This document shows positions 1 to 8,354 of a stretch of DNA of 64,000 bases, piece after piece. Position 1 is the first letter of the stretch. Each line of letters begins with the position of its first letter. Source of the DNA: Fusibacter sp963666805 (GTDB lineage: Bacteria; Bacillota; Clostridia; Peptostreptococcales; Acidaminobacteraceae). Both the position numbers and the translations under genes were made by a program. The DNA lies in the NCBI GenBank assembly GCA_963666805.2, contig CAXXWR010000006.1:930001-994000 (forward strand), given 5' to 3'. The notes below the pieces were generated by a model, which worked only from the letters and a program-made list of their open reading frames with translations, had not been told where the DNA came from and searched no databases.

Positions 1-1
1 C

Positions 2-1429
2 AATTTTGATAAAAAAGCGATTTCAGATAAAATTGAAGTAGCAATGCTTGAGCGGGATAAGGTGAAAGCTTTATTACTTGAAAAAGGCAAACTAGAAGAT
101 AAAAATTACCATGATAGTGCAACCTTTAAGATTGAACGCAATCAATATGAAGCTAAGGCTCAATCAGACCTTGTAGGCGTTTTAGCAACAGTTAATGAAG
201 ATGTTCGTTCACTAAGAGAATTAATCACTTACGGATTAAAGGGAATGGCAGCTTATGCAGAACATGCAAGCAATTTAGGTTATAAGGCTACAGCTATTTC
301 TAGCTTTATAGAAAAAGCCTTATTAGCAACTTTAGATGACACTTTAAGTGCAGATGACCTTGTGGCATTAACACTTGAAACGGGCAAATACGGGGTAGAT
401 GTGATGGCGTTATTGGATGAAGCCAATACGTCAACCTATGGTAATCCAGAACTCACAGAAGTCAATATTGGCGTTTCTGATAAACCAGCTATTTTGATTT
501 CAGGTCATGATTTGAAAGATATTGAAGAATTATTAGCACAAACAGAAGGCACGGGTGTGGATGTTTACACCCATAGTGAAATGTTACCTGCTCATTACTA
601 TCCAGCATTCAAAAAATACGATCACTTTGTAGGCAACTATGGTAATGCTTGGTGGAAACAAAAAGAAGAATTTGAGTCTTTTAATGGACCTATTCTCTTT
701 ACAACTAACTGTATCGTTCCACCAAAGGTATCTTATTCAGATCGTGTTTATACAACAGGTTCTGCTGGCTATGAAGGGTTCAAACATATTCCAGCGAGAA
801 CAGATGGGCACACCAAAGATTTCTCTGAAATTATTGAACATGCTAAAAAATGTCCAGCACCCACTGAAATAGAAACGGGTAAAATTGTGGGTGGATTTGC
901 TCATCATCAAGTTTTAGCCTTGGCAGATAAGGTTGTAGATGCGGTTAAAACAGGAGCCATTAAACAGTTCTTTGTTATGGCAGGATGCGATGGCCGTATG
1001 AAATCAAGAGATTATTATACTGAATTTGCAGAAACACTGCCGAAAGATACAGTGATTTTAACTGCAGGTTGTGCAAAATACAGATACAATAAATTAAATC
1101 TCGGTGATATTGGTGGCATTCCAAGAGTTTTAGATGCCGGTCAATGTAACGATTCTTATTCATTGGCAGTTATTGCTCTTAAATTAAAAGAGGTCTTTGA
1201 ACTGAATGACATTAACGAATTACCAATCTCTTATAATATTGCATGGTATGAGCAAAAGGCGGTTATTGTCCTTTTAGCCCTATTATATTTAGGCGTTAAA
1301 AATATCCACTTAGGACCAACATTACCTGCTTTCTTATCACCTAATGTTGCCAATGTATTGGTTGAAAACTTTGGAATAGCTGGTATTACTGATGTTCAAA
1401 CAGATATTAATGTTTTTATGGGACAATAA
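2..1429 (+). CDS. hcp: Hydroxylamine reductase / hybrid-cluster protein, 5' end outside window
   Basis: The frame is open from the first bases, so the gene begins upstream; about 475 of the roughly 550 residues usual for Hcp are present and the N-terminal cysteine cluster is off the window. Hcp is a cytoplasmic Fe-S protein that reduces hydroxylamine and, in several bacteria, acts on nitric oxide. The hybrid-cluster ligands are recognisable in order: a His in ISGHD, a Glu in HSEML, then Cys in TTNCI, MAGCDG, AGCAKY and AGQCND, and a Glu in WYEQKA. An internal ATG at 44 is not the true start because the residues before it continue the family sequence. The gene ends at a perfect bidirectional hairpin terminator. 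Confidence 0.96.
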   Translation, partial: NFDKKAISDKIEVAMLERDKVKALLLEKGKLEDKNYHDSATFKIERNQYEAKAQSDLVGVLATVNEDVRSLRELITYGLKGMAAYAEHASNLGYKATAISSFIEKALLATLDDTLSADDLVALTLETGKYGVDVMALLDEANTSTYGNPELTEVNIGVSDKPAILISGHDLKDIEELLAQTEGTGVDVYTHSEMLPAHYYPAFKKYDHFVGNYGNAWWKQKEEFESFNGPILFTTNCIVPPKVSYSDRVYTTGSAGYEGFKHIPARTDGHTKDFSEIIEHAKKCPAPTEIETGKIVGGFAHHQVLALADKVVDAVKTGAIKQFFVMAGCDGRMKSRDYYTEFAETLPKDTVILTAGCAKYRYNKLNLGDIGGIPRVLDAGQCNDSYSLAVIALKLKEVFELNDINELPISYNIAWYEQKAVIVLLALLYLGVKNIHLGPTLPAFLSPNVANVLVENFGIAGITDVQTDINVFMGQ

Positions 1430-1475
1430 AGAGACAAGCAAACGACACAAAATAGACCTGCAAAATAAGTAAATA

Positions 1476-1511
1476 AAAAGGGTAACTCAATTTATTGAGT
1501 TACCCTTTTTT
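1476..1511. terminator. Bidirectional intrinsic terminator between hcp and the DUF1275 gene
   Basis: The arms GGTAACTCAAT and ATTGAGTTACC form a perfect inverted repeat, flanked by an A run on the left and a T run on the right. It can end the rightward hcp transcript and the leftward DUF1275 transcript. Confidence 0.9.
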
Positions 1512-1592
1512 GATTCATTATCTTTTGATTGAATATAAGCTTTTGCTTGATATTACATTTTATGCTAAACCAATGTTGGTCATAAAGACTGT

Positions 1593-2276
1593 TTATTTTC
1601 CGTTACATGTTTTAACGACTCGAGTGACTTCAACTTCTCTTTCTTGAATTGCAATGAGACTTAAAGACACCAAAGCAGGAACAAGACCTATAAGAATACC
1701 GCTTCTGCCCATTAAGAAAGAGGACAATAAAGCGATTAAAGTACCAGTGTAAAAGAAGAGAAGTGCACTACCGTAAATGCGAGCTTTGTGGAGCAACTCT
1801 TTATCTTTTTCATAATGATAAGCAACCAATGATGTTGAAAATTGTTTAAGATTATTGGTTGAAAATATACTTGATACGGCGTATCCGCCTGCTCCTTTAA
1901 AAACACACCACTGAAAAGCGGTAACAAAGAAGAGGGGATAGAGGGTGACAAATGGATTGACCCATTCAGGAATAAAGACTAAAGCGACCATAGCTAACAT
2001 GCTAAAGTAGAGACTTAATCTCTGAAGGTTCATACGCGTATAGTGTGGTATGATCACAGAAGCTGTGAGGCCTAATACATAAACGATAATCGCACCCAAT
2101 CTTACCAGTGCTTGTGGAAAATCACGTCCCACAAGGTCCATTAAAAAACTTGCAATGTTGGTGGTTTGTGCCGAAGCAAAGATGTAGTTAAAATGAATCA
2201 GGCTGTATGTGCCTATGAAACCACCCAACAGGGATACCATAAAATGAATCAGCCTTGCCTTATCTTTCGAATGCAT
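1593..2276 (-). CDS. DUF1275 (YoaK-like) multi-pass membrane protein
   Basis: A 227-residue protein with about six hydrophobic segments. The N-terminal stretch with GGFIGTYSL and FASAQTTN, and a central stretch with GAGGYAVSSIFSTNNL, match the two halves of the DUF1275/YoaK family as I remember it (GG-x-D-A-x-Y, Q-T-G-N, G-N-L). The family function is unknown; it lies in the cytoplasmic membrane. The start has a GGAG ribosome site seven bases upstream. It is divergent from a LysR-type regulator with about 200 bp between them, the usual arrangement of a LysR protein and its target, so control by that regulator is a fair inference. Confidence 0.8.
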   Translation of the reverse strand: MHSKDKARLIHFMVSLLGGFIGTYSLIHFNYIFASAQTTNIASFLMDLVGRDFPQALVRLGAIIVYVLGLTASVIIPHYTRMNLQRLSLYFSMLAMVALVFIPEWVNPFVTLYPLFFVTAFQWCVFKGAGGYAVSSIFSTNNLKQFSTSLVAYHYEKDKELLHKARIYGSALLFFYTGTLIALLSSFLMGRSGILIGLVPALVSLSLIAIQEREVEVTRVVKTCNGK

Positions 2277-2416
2277 AGTTGATTCTCCTTTCTATGTGCG
2301 TATACACTTAGAAACATCGTTGATTTTTACAAGTCATCTATTAAACTGGATATTTAAAAACAGTAATAATAAGTGATGACACAGACAGTATATATGCTAA
2401 TAGCCTAATTGTAAAA

Positions 2417-2435
2417 TATATATTTCATGTATATA
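2417..2435. promoter_or_regulatory. AT-rich dyad in the divergent DUF1275/LysR promoter region
   Basis: TATATATTTCATGTATATA is a near-perfect dyad of the size and A/T content that LysR proteins often bind (T-N11-A class). It lies 40 bp before the LysR start and may serve both divergent genes. The sequence is so A/T-rich here that chance is a real alternative. Confidence 0.3.
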
Positions 2436-2475
2436 ATATAAATAACTTTTATATTATTATTTAGGAGGCTATTCA

Positions 2476-3384
2476 ATGAACCAAGTAATGATTCAGACGT
2501 TTTTAACATTGGCTGCCAGTCAATCTCTATCACAAGCAGCGGAGGCTCTATTTATTACTCAGCCTGCTTTAAGCCATAGACTTGCCACTTTAGAAGATGA
2601 ATTAAATGTTTCTCTAATTGAAAGAGGCAAGGGGGTAAGGACAATCCAGTTGACACAAGAAGGACAACAATTTTTGCCAATTGCCAAGAAGTGGGATGAA
2701 CTTTGGCATGAATCTCAATTCCTCAATAAAGACACTCAAAGACGCCCCTTGCGAATCGCCAATGTGGACAGTCTTAATGATTATTTTATGCCACGTGTTT
2801 ATACGCATTTTATTAGGGAACATCGACAAGTTAAGCTCACTATTTCTACACTTCGTTCCAATGCAGCGTATAAGGCTCTAGAACAGTATGAGCTTGATTT
2901 TGCCTTTATTACCAATCCCCATTTTTTTAATAAGGTTAGAACGATTCCTCTTTTTAATGAATCTATGTTTTTTGTCTGTAGTAAAGAAGCGCCTTATGGA
3001 CCTGAAGTCTCACCAAGTGAACTTGATAGTCAAAATGAAATTTATATCCCTTGGGGAAATTCTTTCATGCTATGGCATGATTACTGGTTCAGTAATCATG
3101 AAGATGTCCTTGTCGCTATTGATAACATGTCTTTGTTCAAACATTTCTTGCAACTTGAAAAAGCATGGGCCATCTTGCCCTCTACAGTAGCTTATGCCTT
3201 AGTCAATACAGGTGATTTTAAAATGTGCCATATGACAGATGGACCAGATGATCGAACGTGTTATGGGATTAGTAATACCAAAACGAAAGAAGAGACTTTA
3301 GATGAAAAAGACTTTATTAAGAGTTTACTTGAGATCGCAGCCACTTATCCCGATGTGCATATTATTTATAAAGAATCAGAATAA
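2476..3384 (+). CDS. LysR-family transcriptional regulator
   Basis: A 302-residue protein with an N-terminal winged helix-turn-helix (about residues 3-62, containing SQAAEALFITQPALSHRLA and the LIERGKG wing) followed by a substrate-binding effector domain. It starts at an ATG eight bases after a clear AGGAGG. It is transcribed away from the DUF1275 gene at 1593-2276, which makes that gene its likeliest target, along with autorepression. The inducer cannot be inferred from the sequence. Its C-terminal region reads normally to the end, with no truncation. Confidence 0.93.
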   Translation: MNQVMIQTFLTLAASQSLSQAAEALFITQPALSHRLATLEDELNVSLIERGKGVRTIQLTQEGQQFLPIAKKWDELWHESQFLNKDTQRRPLRIANVDSLNDYFMPRVYTHFIREHRQVKLTISTLRSNAAYKALEQYELDFAFITNPHFFNKVRTIPLFNESMFFVCSKEAPYGPEVSPSELDSQNEIYIPWGNSFMLWHDYWFSNHEDVLVAIDNMSLFKHFLQLEKAWAILPSTVAYALVNTGDFKMCHMTDGPDDRTCYGISNTKTKEETLDEKDFIKSLLEIAATYPDVHIIYKESE

Positions 3385-3471
3385 AATCATAGAATGTAAG
3401 CTTAAAAAGAGCTGCCCATAAACTTTGAAAAAGTGGTATGATAAAGGATAGTAACGATAAGGAGGAAGATC

Positions 3472-5214
3472 ATGTTAGAACTGATTATTGTCATGCTCTT
3501 ATTGACTCTAGTGGTTGAGGGCATTTATAGATTAGATCCATTGAGTTTATGGAAATGGGTCATGAAGCGGCCTTTTAATGTGTGGATGAATGTACTCGCT
3601 TATATGGTTGTCACTGTTTTACTTGATTTTATTTTACCGACGACACTTGCTGTTAGTTTGACTTGCATTTTAGGATTGATACTTGCCTATGCTAATAAAT
3701 ATAAAGTTAAATTTAGAGGAGATGAATTCTTTCCATGGGATTTAAAACTGGGGAAAGAGTCTTCGGATATGAGTGATTATATTAAAGATAAAAGTGTAGT
3801 TATTGACTTGATTATAGCCGTTATTATTGTTCTCTTAGGCAGACAAATGGCAAATACAGTTCATCTTAATGAAGGGAGTCGTTTATTTCTACTTTTATTA
3901 GGGCTTGTAATGGTAGGTGGATCTTATGGGATTCATGTCTACCGAGGACCTGTAACTGTACCTAATCAACATATTTTTCATAGAGAGAGAGGCGTGTTAA
4001 TTGCCTTTTTACTCAATCTCAAAGAATTGTTTTATCCTTACTCGTCAAAGCGAAATGACCACATGAGAGAAGACCTATCGCTTAAAGAAGATAAGGATAA
4101 GTCAAATACTTATGCCAGTGAAAAAACGGACCAGGCTAATCATCTTAAAGACCCCCGTCCCAATGTGATTGTAATAATGAATGAGTCGTTTTGGGATCCG
4201 CAAAGACTTCCCAAAGCGCATTTTTCGAGACCTATTACGCCAACTTTAGATGCCCTTAGAAAGGAATCACTTTATGGTGATTTGGTTTCGCCAGAGTTTG
4301 GGGGTGGAACCAGTAATATTGAATTTGAACTGTTGACAGGGGCAAATATGCATTTTTTGCCGGTAGGCTCTATGGCCTTCCAATCTTATCTTAAAAAGCC
4401 AGTAGAAGCCTTGCCACATCTCTTCAAAAATATGGGGTATCAAACGCTTGGCCTCCATTCTTATGAACGGTGGTTTTGGAAAAGAGAACAGGCTTATGAC
4501 TATATGGGATTCGATCAATTTATTACAAAAGAAAGTTTTGATAACCCACATATCAAAGGTCTTTATATTTCAGACCAGTGTTTTTCTGAAAAAGTCATTG
4601 AAACGTATGAGCAAGCACAGGGACCTTTATTCTTGTATGGGATAACCATGCAAAATCATGGACCACACCAGTTGTCACGGTATGCAGTTTATGATGTCAA
4701 TGTTAAAGCACCTCTTAATGACAAAGCACTGGGCGAACTTAAGTGCTATACACAAGGCGCATTAGATGCGGACCGTGCCCTAAAAACCTTGATTGATTAT
4801 TTTTCAGGGGTTAAAAAGCACACTTATATTGTTTTTTTTGGTGACCATTTACCCATGCTTGGTGGTGGCTTTAAGACTTATAAAGACTGCGGTATGATTG
4901 GGTCAAGAGAACCCGTTAACTGGTCTTATGAAGAACAAGTTAAGATGGCGAGTACCCCTTTTGTGATTTGGTCTAATCGCTTGGTGAAATCTGAGAACTT
5001 AGGGCCAGTGAGTCCAGCCTTTTTGGGAACGCAAATAATGGAACTCGCAGGTGTTAAGCCGTCATCTTATTTTGAGTCTATTGAATCAATTTATAGCTCT
5101 TATCCAATGATTAATCACCGTGTAACTCCTAATTTTGAAACCTATGAAGCGCGTGAAGCATACGTCAAAACCTTAGCGACTTACCGCAAATTGCAAGAAG
5201 ACCAACTTTTTTAA
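3472..5214 (+). CDS. LtaS-family sulfatase / phosphoglycerol transferase, membrane-anchored
   Basis: A 580-residue protein with four or five N-terminal membrane segments (about residues 1-175) and a large extracellular sulfatase-fold domain (about 225-560). Landmarks are NVIVIMNESFWD (metal-binding Glu), GGGTSNIEFELLTG with the expected nucleophile Thr near residue 280, and FFGDHLPMLG (Asp-His metal ligands). LtaS enzymes add glycerol phosphate units from phosphatidylglycerol to a lipid anchor or to cell-surface glycans. Whether this one makes lipoteichoic acid or decorates another polymer cannot be told. A strong AAGGAGGAAG site precedes the ATG. It stands alone and ends at a terminator shared with the converging anti-sigma gene. 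Confidence 0.88.
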   Translation: MLELIIVMLLLTLVVEGIYRLDPLSLWKWVMKRPFNVWMNVLAYMVVTVLLDFILPTTLAVSLTCILGLILAYANKYKVKFRGDEFFPWDLKLGKESSDMSDYIKDKSVVIDLIIAVIIVLLGRQMANTVHLNEGSRLFLLLLGLVMVGGSYGIHVYRGPVTVPNQHIFHRERGVLIAFLLNLKELFYPYSSKRNDHMREDLSLKEDKDKSNTYASEKTDQANHLKDPRPNVIVIMNESFWDPQRLPKAHFSRPITPTLDALRKESLYGDLVSPEFGGGTSNIEFELLTGANMHFLPVGSMAFQSYLKKPVEALPHLFKNMGYQTLGLHSYERWFWKREQAYDYMGFDQFITKESFDNPHIKGLYISDQCFSEKVIETYEQAQGPLFLYGITMQNHGPHQLSRYAVYDVNVKAPLNDKALGELKCYTQGALDADRALKTLIDYFSGVKKHTYIVFFGDHLPMLGGGFKTYKDCGMIGSREPVNWSYEEQVKMASTPFVIWSNRLVKSENLGPVSPAFLGTQIMELAGVKPSSYFESIESIYSSYPMINHRVTPNFETYEAREAYVKTLATYRKLQEDQLF

Positions 5215-5232
5215 TGTCACTTATTTCAAAAT

Positions 5233-5295
5233 AAAAACCATTTTTCAAGCCATTGCTTGTAGGCTCAAGCGACAGGATTGAGAAATGGTTTTTTT
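5233..5295. terminator. Bidirectional terminator between the LtaS-like and anti-sigma genes
   Basis: Arms AAAAACCATTTTTCAA and TTGAGAAATGGTTTTT pair almost perfectly around a 29-base loop, with A and T runs at the outer ends, so it fits both converging transcripts. Confidence 0.8.
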
Positions 5296-5298
5296 GAA

Positions 5299-6798
5299 TT
5301 AGTGAGAAGGTGTTCTTGGGATAATGTCAATAGTGACGGTCTTATCTGGATAGAAGGTCATGTCAGACATATCATCTGTCCCAAGTGAAAGGCCAGTTCT
5401 TTCAATGGGTAATTCTTCAAGGTTGTCATCAAAATCATCATTGAGGTCGAAAATAGCTGTTTGTATAGTATCTTGACTTATTTCTGCTATTTGACTTTCT
5501 TGATAATTCCGTTGGAGTTGATTGCCATTGGGATCATAAGCATAAAGTTTGTAAGCCTGAGTGGCAGGTGATTGCCCTTGACATTTGAATTTGACATGGA
5601 GTTGATGGTCTTTAATCAAGTAGTCTGTTACTAAAATTTTATTGTTTTCATTTTGAATCAAGGTCAGAGGTTCATGATTCTTCAGTTTGACTGGGATGGT
5701 ATAATTTCTTTCTTCTTTCCCAGAAAGGGCGTAAGACTGAACATAAGGCGTCAAAGTAATGGATGTAGCCTCTTCTGATACAGGTGAAAAATGAATATCT
5801 CCAGAGCGGTAATTTAAAAATTCTCCCCAAATAGCTCCCATAAATCCCTTCGGTGTTCCATAGCCAGAGCTGCTTATTCGCATTTCATGACCGGTATTGT
5901 CCATAATAATGAATTGGAAAGGTTCGTCTGAACCATAGAGTTTATAGTCTAATGTGCCACTTATAGGTGTAAGGATTAACTTTTCAAGGCTCAAGGTTGT
6001 ATTATCAATTGAGACCTCTTCATGAATCTTATAGTGGTGACTTTGAGATTCAATTTCAGCCTTATTGACACGCGTTTTAAAAAACCATTGACCTCCAAGA
6101 GGAATCTGATTACCCCCATCAGATAGGCGGGAGATAGTATTGAACTCAATGGCGAGATTAAAGCGACTTGGTAAGTGCAACTGGTGGACATCTAGTGTTG
6201 AAATCCAAATCATGGTGTAGTCATCTAGGGTTTCTCCAGTTCCTGTCGCGCCAGAGAGATTAATATTTTTGCCATTGAAGGTATAATCAGCATGTGTAAA
6301 ATGATAGTCATTAATGGGGTATTCATGACTTTTAAAGGTATAAGCAAAACGAAGCTGATTGTCATCAAGCAAGACTTCGTTAAGTGTAATAGAAAGATCA
6401 CCATAAGTGACTTCTGTACCAATTACTTTTGTGTAGGCGTCGAAGTCGGTATTACCATAACCGGTGATGTCCCTAATCATATGCCCTACAACGGGGATAG
6501 ACATAGCAAAACTAGGTGATATCTTATAACTCGTAAATCCAGCCAGTATAAGGAGAATGAGTATAACAGCCGTCATTGACCATTTTTTAGAATAATTAAA
6601 ACGGTGTCTCTTCACAGATGAATCAGTTGGCGTTTTTAAAGATGGCGATTGATCCGCTCTGTTTTCAAGACTTAATAGAAATTGCTTTTTTAGACGCTGT
6701 TGAGTGACTTTGTCAAGTGATGTTTTATCAGCATCATTTGCTAGTGTATTGAGGTCTTGAATTTTTGTTTGATTAAAGAAATCGTAAGGATGAGTCAT
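5299..6798 (-). CDS. DUF4179-family anti-sigma factor, single-pass membrane protein
   Basis: A 499-residue protein with a cytoplasmic N-terminus of about 70 residues, one transmembrane helix (about residues 74-94, MTAVILILLILAGFTSY) and a large extracellular part. Just after the helix, the SFAMSIPVVGHMIRDITGYG stretch and what follows resemble DUF4179; the remaining beta-rich region resembles the DUF5643 domain often found with it. The first codon overlaps the last four bases of the ECF sigma gene (ATGA), so the two are translationally coupled. This arrangement is that of a membrane anti-sigma that holds its sigma factor until an envelope signal arrives. The signal is unknown. Confidence 0.82.
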   Translation of the reverse strand: MTHPYDFFNQTKIQDLNTLANDADKTSLDKVTQQRLKKQFLLSLENRADQSPSLKTPTDSSVKRHRFNYSKKWSMTAVILILLILAGFTSYKISPSFAMSIPVVGHMIRDITGYGNTDFDAYTKVIGTEVTYGDLSITLNEVLLDDNQLRFAYTFKSHEYPINDYHFTHADYTFNGKNINLSGATGTGETLDDYTMIWISTLDVHQLHLPSRFNLAIEFNTISRLSDGGNQIPLGGQWFFKTRVNKAEIESQSHHYKIHEEVSIDNTTLSLEKLILTPISGTLDYKLYGSDEPFQFIIMDNTGHEMRISSSGYGTPKGFMGAIWGEFLNYRSGDIHFSPVSEEATSITLTPYVQSYALSGKEERNYTIPVKLKNHEPLTLIQNENNKILVTDYLIKDHQLHVKFKCQGQSPATQAYKLYAYDPNGNQLQRNYQESQIAEISQDTIQTAIFDLNDDFDDNLEELPIERTGLSLGTDDMSDMTFYPDKTVTIDIIPRTPSH

Positions 6799-7388
6799 TG
6801 ACGTTTCACCTCCTTATGTGTTAAAGGGTTCAATTTTTTAAGTTTTTGACGCCCTTTGGATAAATGATTGTTTACAGCAGAGCGTTTCATGTTTAAATTT
6901 TCAGCGATTTCCCCTGTTGATTTTTCGGCAACATAGCGTTCAATAAAAATAGACTGATCTGTTAGGGAAAGAGGGCTAATTAAGTCATAAAAAGCCTTTA
7001 GATTTTCGGCTTCAAGAAGACGATAGTCAAGGGGCTTATCCTCACTAACCTTTTGTGAGAGGACACTTATATCCTCTGTTTGTTCTAATTGATGTTGATG
7101 AATCAGACGTCTTTGCAGGTCGAGTGCTTTATATTTGGCAATGGACCCAACCCATTGCGATAATTGACTTTCTTGTCTGAAAGAATCAATATGATCCCAA
7201 ATAGCGAGAAAGATATCATTGAGACATTCTTCAATATCTTCTTTAGAACCAAGTGGGAAAAGGGTTTTAGCGACAATGTGATAAAGCAGACCGCTATAAA
7301 CGTCTATAAAAGCCATCATGGCATCACTTTCTTGTTCAAGTAAGCCCTTGATGATGGCTTCATCAGTTTTATGGGTTTTAAAGCTCAT
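6795..7388 (-). CDS. ECF-type RNA polymerase sigma factor
   Basis: A 197-residue protein. Region 2 covers about residues 10-85 (ECLNDIFLAIWDHIDSFR and the SQWVGSIAKYKALD stretch), and region 4 about 130-190, with a helix-turn-helix in STGEIAENLNMKRSAVNNHL. No sigma-1 or -3 region is present, as expected for the ECF group. It starts behind AAGGAG and overlaps the anti-sigma gene by 4 bp. ECF factors with a DUF4179 anti-sigma usually drive their own operon and cell-envelope genes. I could not find a convincing ECF-type promoter in the 295 bp upstream, so its targets are not known. Confidence 0.9.
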   Translation of the reverse strand: MSFKTHKTDEAIIKGLLEQESDAMMAFIDVYSGLLYHIVAKTLFPLGSKEDIEECLNDIFLAIWDHIDSFRQESQLSQWVGSIAKYKALDLQRRLIHQHQLEQTEDISVLSQKVSEDKPLDYRLLEAENLKAFYDLISPLSLTDQSIFIERYVAEKSTGEIAENLNMKRSAVNNHLSKGRQKLKKLNPLTHKEVKRQ

Positions 7389-7547
7389 TTGAATCTCCTT
7401 TATTTCTATATGTATTTATGTCGAGGATTAATCGGATTTTATATCCGTTTTCATTAAAAAAATTGAAAAAAAGATTAAAACACGTTAAATTGTTCTAATG
7501 ACCTCAATAAGACCATTTTATTATAAAGGATTATTAGCTCAAAAAGT

Positions 7548-7578
7548 AAAAAACACGTCTCGGAGAAGACGTGTTTTT
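7548..7578. terminator. Strong hairpin downstream of the 60-residue peptide gene
   Basis: Perfect arms AAAAACACGTCT and AGACGTGTTTTT with a 6-base loop. On the minus strand it follows the peptide gene at 7684-7866 by about 105 bases and has a U-rich 3' side, so it most likely ends that transcript and insulates the ECF sigma operon. Confidence 0.75.
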
Positions 7579-7683
7579 ACGTAATAGGAGAATTATAGCA
7601 TTTAACTAAAAAATTTGGGTTAAACCTTTTTCCAATTTGATTCCGTTGAATGATAAGAGCTAGACTTGGATGGAATCCAGCTC

Positions 7684-7866
7684 TTAGTCATCAAGATAGG
7701 AAGTTAAGCTATTTAAACCTGCTCCAAAATAGTTCGCAGTAGGTTTGACATATTGAGGGGTGCACTCTTTGGCACCATTTTGGAGGTCGATGATACCACA
7801 ACCACCATTCATTATAGCGAGTCCTTTGAAATCATTAGGATTTTGATGATGCACATCTTTTTTCAT
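7684..7866 (-). CDS. Uncharacterised 60-residue peptide
   Basis: I do not recognise this family. The frame could start farther upstream (7914), but an ideal AAAAGGAGG site ends seven bases before the ATG at 7866, giving 60 residues. The peptide is polar and charged in its first third (KKDVHHQNPNDFKG), has a Gly-Gly-Cys-Gly segment (MNGGCGIID), a second Cys eleven residues later (KECTP), and a Gly/Tyr-rich C-terminus. There is no signal peptide or membrane helix. The GG followed by a two-Cys segment recalls precursor peptides with a leader cleaved after double glycine, but no maturation or export gene is adjacent, so this is only a suggestion. It is preceded by a strong promoter and a structured RNA with a terminator. 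Confidence 0.6.
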   Translation of the reverse strand: MKKDVHHQNPNDFKGLAIMNGGCGIIDLQNGAKECTPQYVKPTANYFGAGLNSLTSYLDD

Positions 7867-7964
7867 ACATTTACCTCCTTTTCTAGGTTGGCCCTGTGGC
7901 CTTTGTTTTTTCAAAATAACTAATAAATACTAAAAATTTTGCATAAAATCAGAAAAATGGGTAC

Positions 7965-8126
7965 AAAAAAACCTCTCCTAAACGAAAACAGGACGAGGGT
8001 ATCGTTTGATGATCACTATTCACTTTTCAATGCTTATAGTGGAGCAACCCATCATATTTCATAATACACCATTGTGATCAGAGACTGATATATTATGCAC
8101 TTAGTTCGAGCTAAGTAATAGTATTG
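7965..8126 (-). ncRNA. Structured leader RNA or small RNA ending in an intrinsic terminator
   Basis: From the sigma-A promoter at 8133-8161 a transcript of about 160 nt would run leftwards to a terminator (arms CCTCgTCCT and AGGAGAGG, 10-base loop, then seven U). Inside it are a perfect hairpin ACTTAG-6-CTAAGT (8099-8116), a CATAAT/ATTATG stem enclosing ATCAG/CTGAT, and a long-range pairing of the 5' ACTATT segment with AATAGT near the 3' part. This is a branched fold typical of riboswitches. It may be a free small RNA or an attenuating leader of the peptide gene that starts 99 nt later. I could not match it to a known riboswitch class by eye. Confidence 0.5.
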
Positions 8127-8132
8127 AAATGT

Positions 8133-8161
8133 ATTATATACAAGTAAAAAATACTTGTCAA
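8133..8161 (-). promoter_or_regulatory. Consensus sigma-A promoter for the structured RNA and peptide
   Basis: Read on the minus strand it is TTGACA, 17 nt, TATAAT: a perfect consensus. Expected start of transcription is near 8126. Confidence 0.8.
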
Positions 8162-8354
8162 TACTTTTTTTGAAATTTTCTGATAATTTTAAAAAATCCA
8201 TTGATAACAACGTTAACGAAAACTTTACTGGTCGACTTTTTCATAGTAAGGTATAATCTTCTATAAGAGAAAAGATAAAATTTGCAGCGTCAAGCTGTTT
8301 AAAATAGAGGTAAAATTTCAATCAAAAGGGATTTATAAAGAAAGAAGGCAACAA
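8162..8354 (+). other. Intergenic region before the HAD phosphatase gene
   Basis: It holds a TATAAT at 8252-8257 with only a poor -35 partner (TGGTCG, 17 nt upstream), a possible promoter for the phosphatase gene. An AAGAAGG ribosome site precedes the start at 8355. I see nothing else here. Confidence 0.35.

Noticed and set aside
7389..7547. ECF-type autoregulated promoter before the sigma gene
   Set aside because: TGAAAAC and CGAC are present but about 23 nt apart, too far for an ECF promoter.
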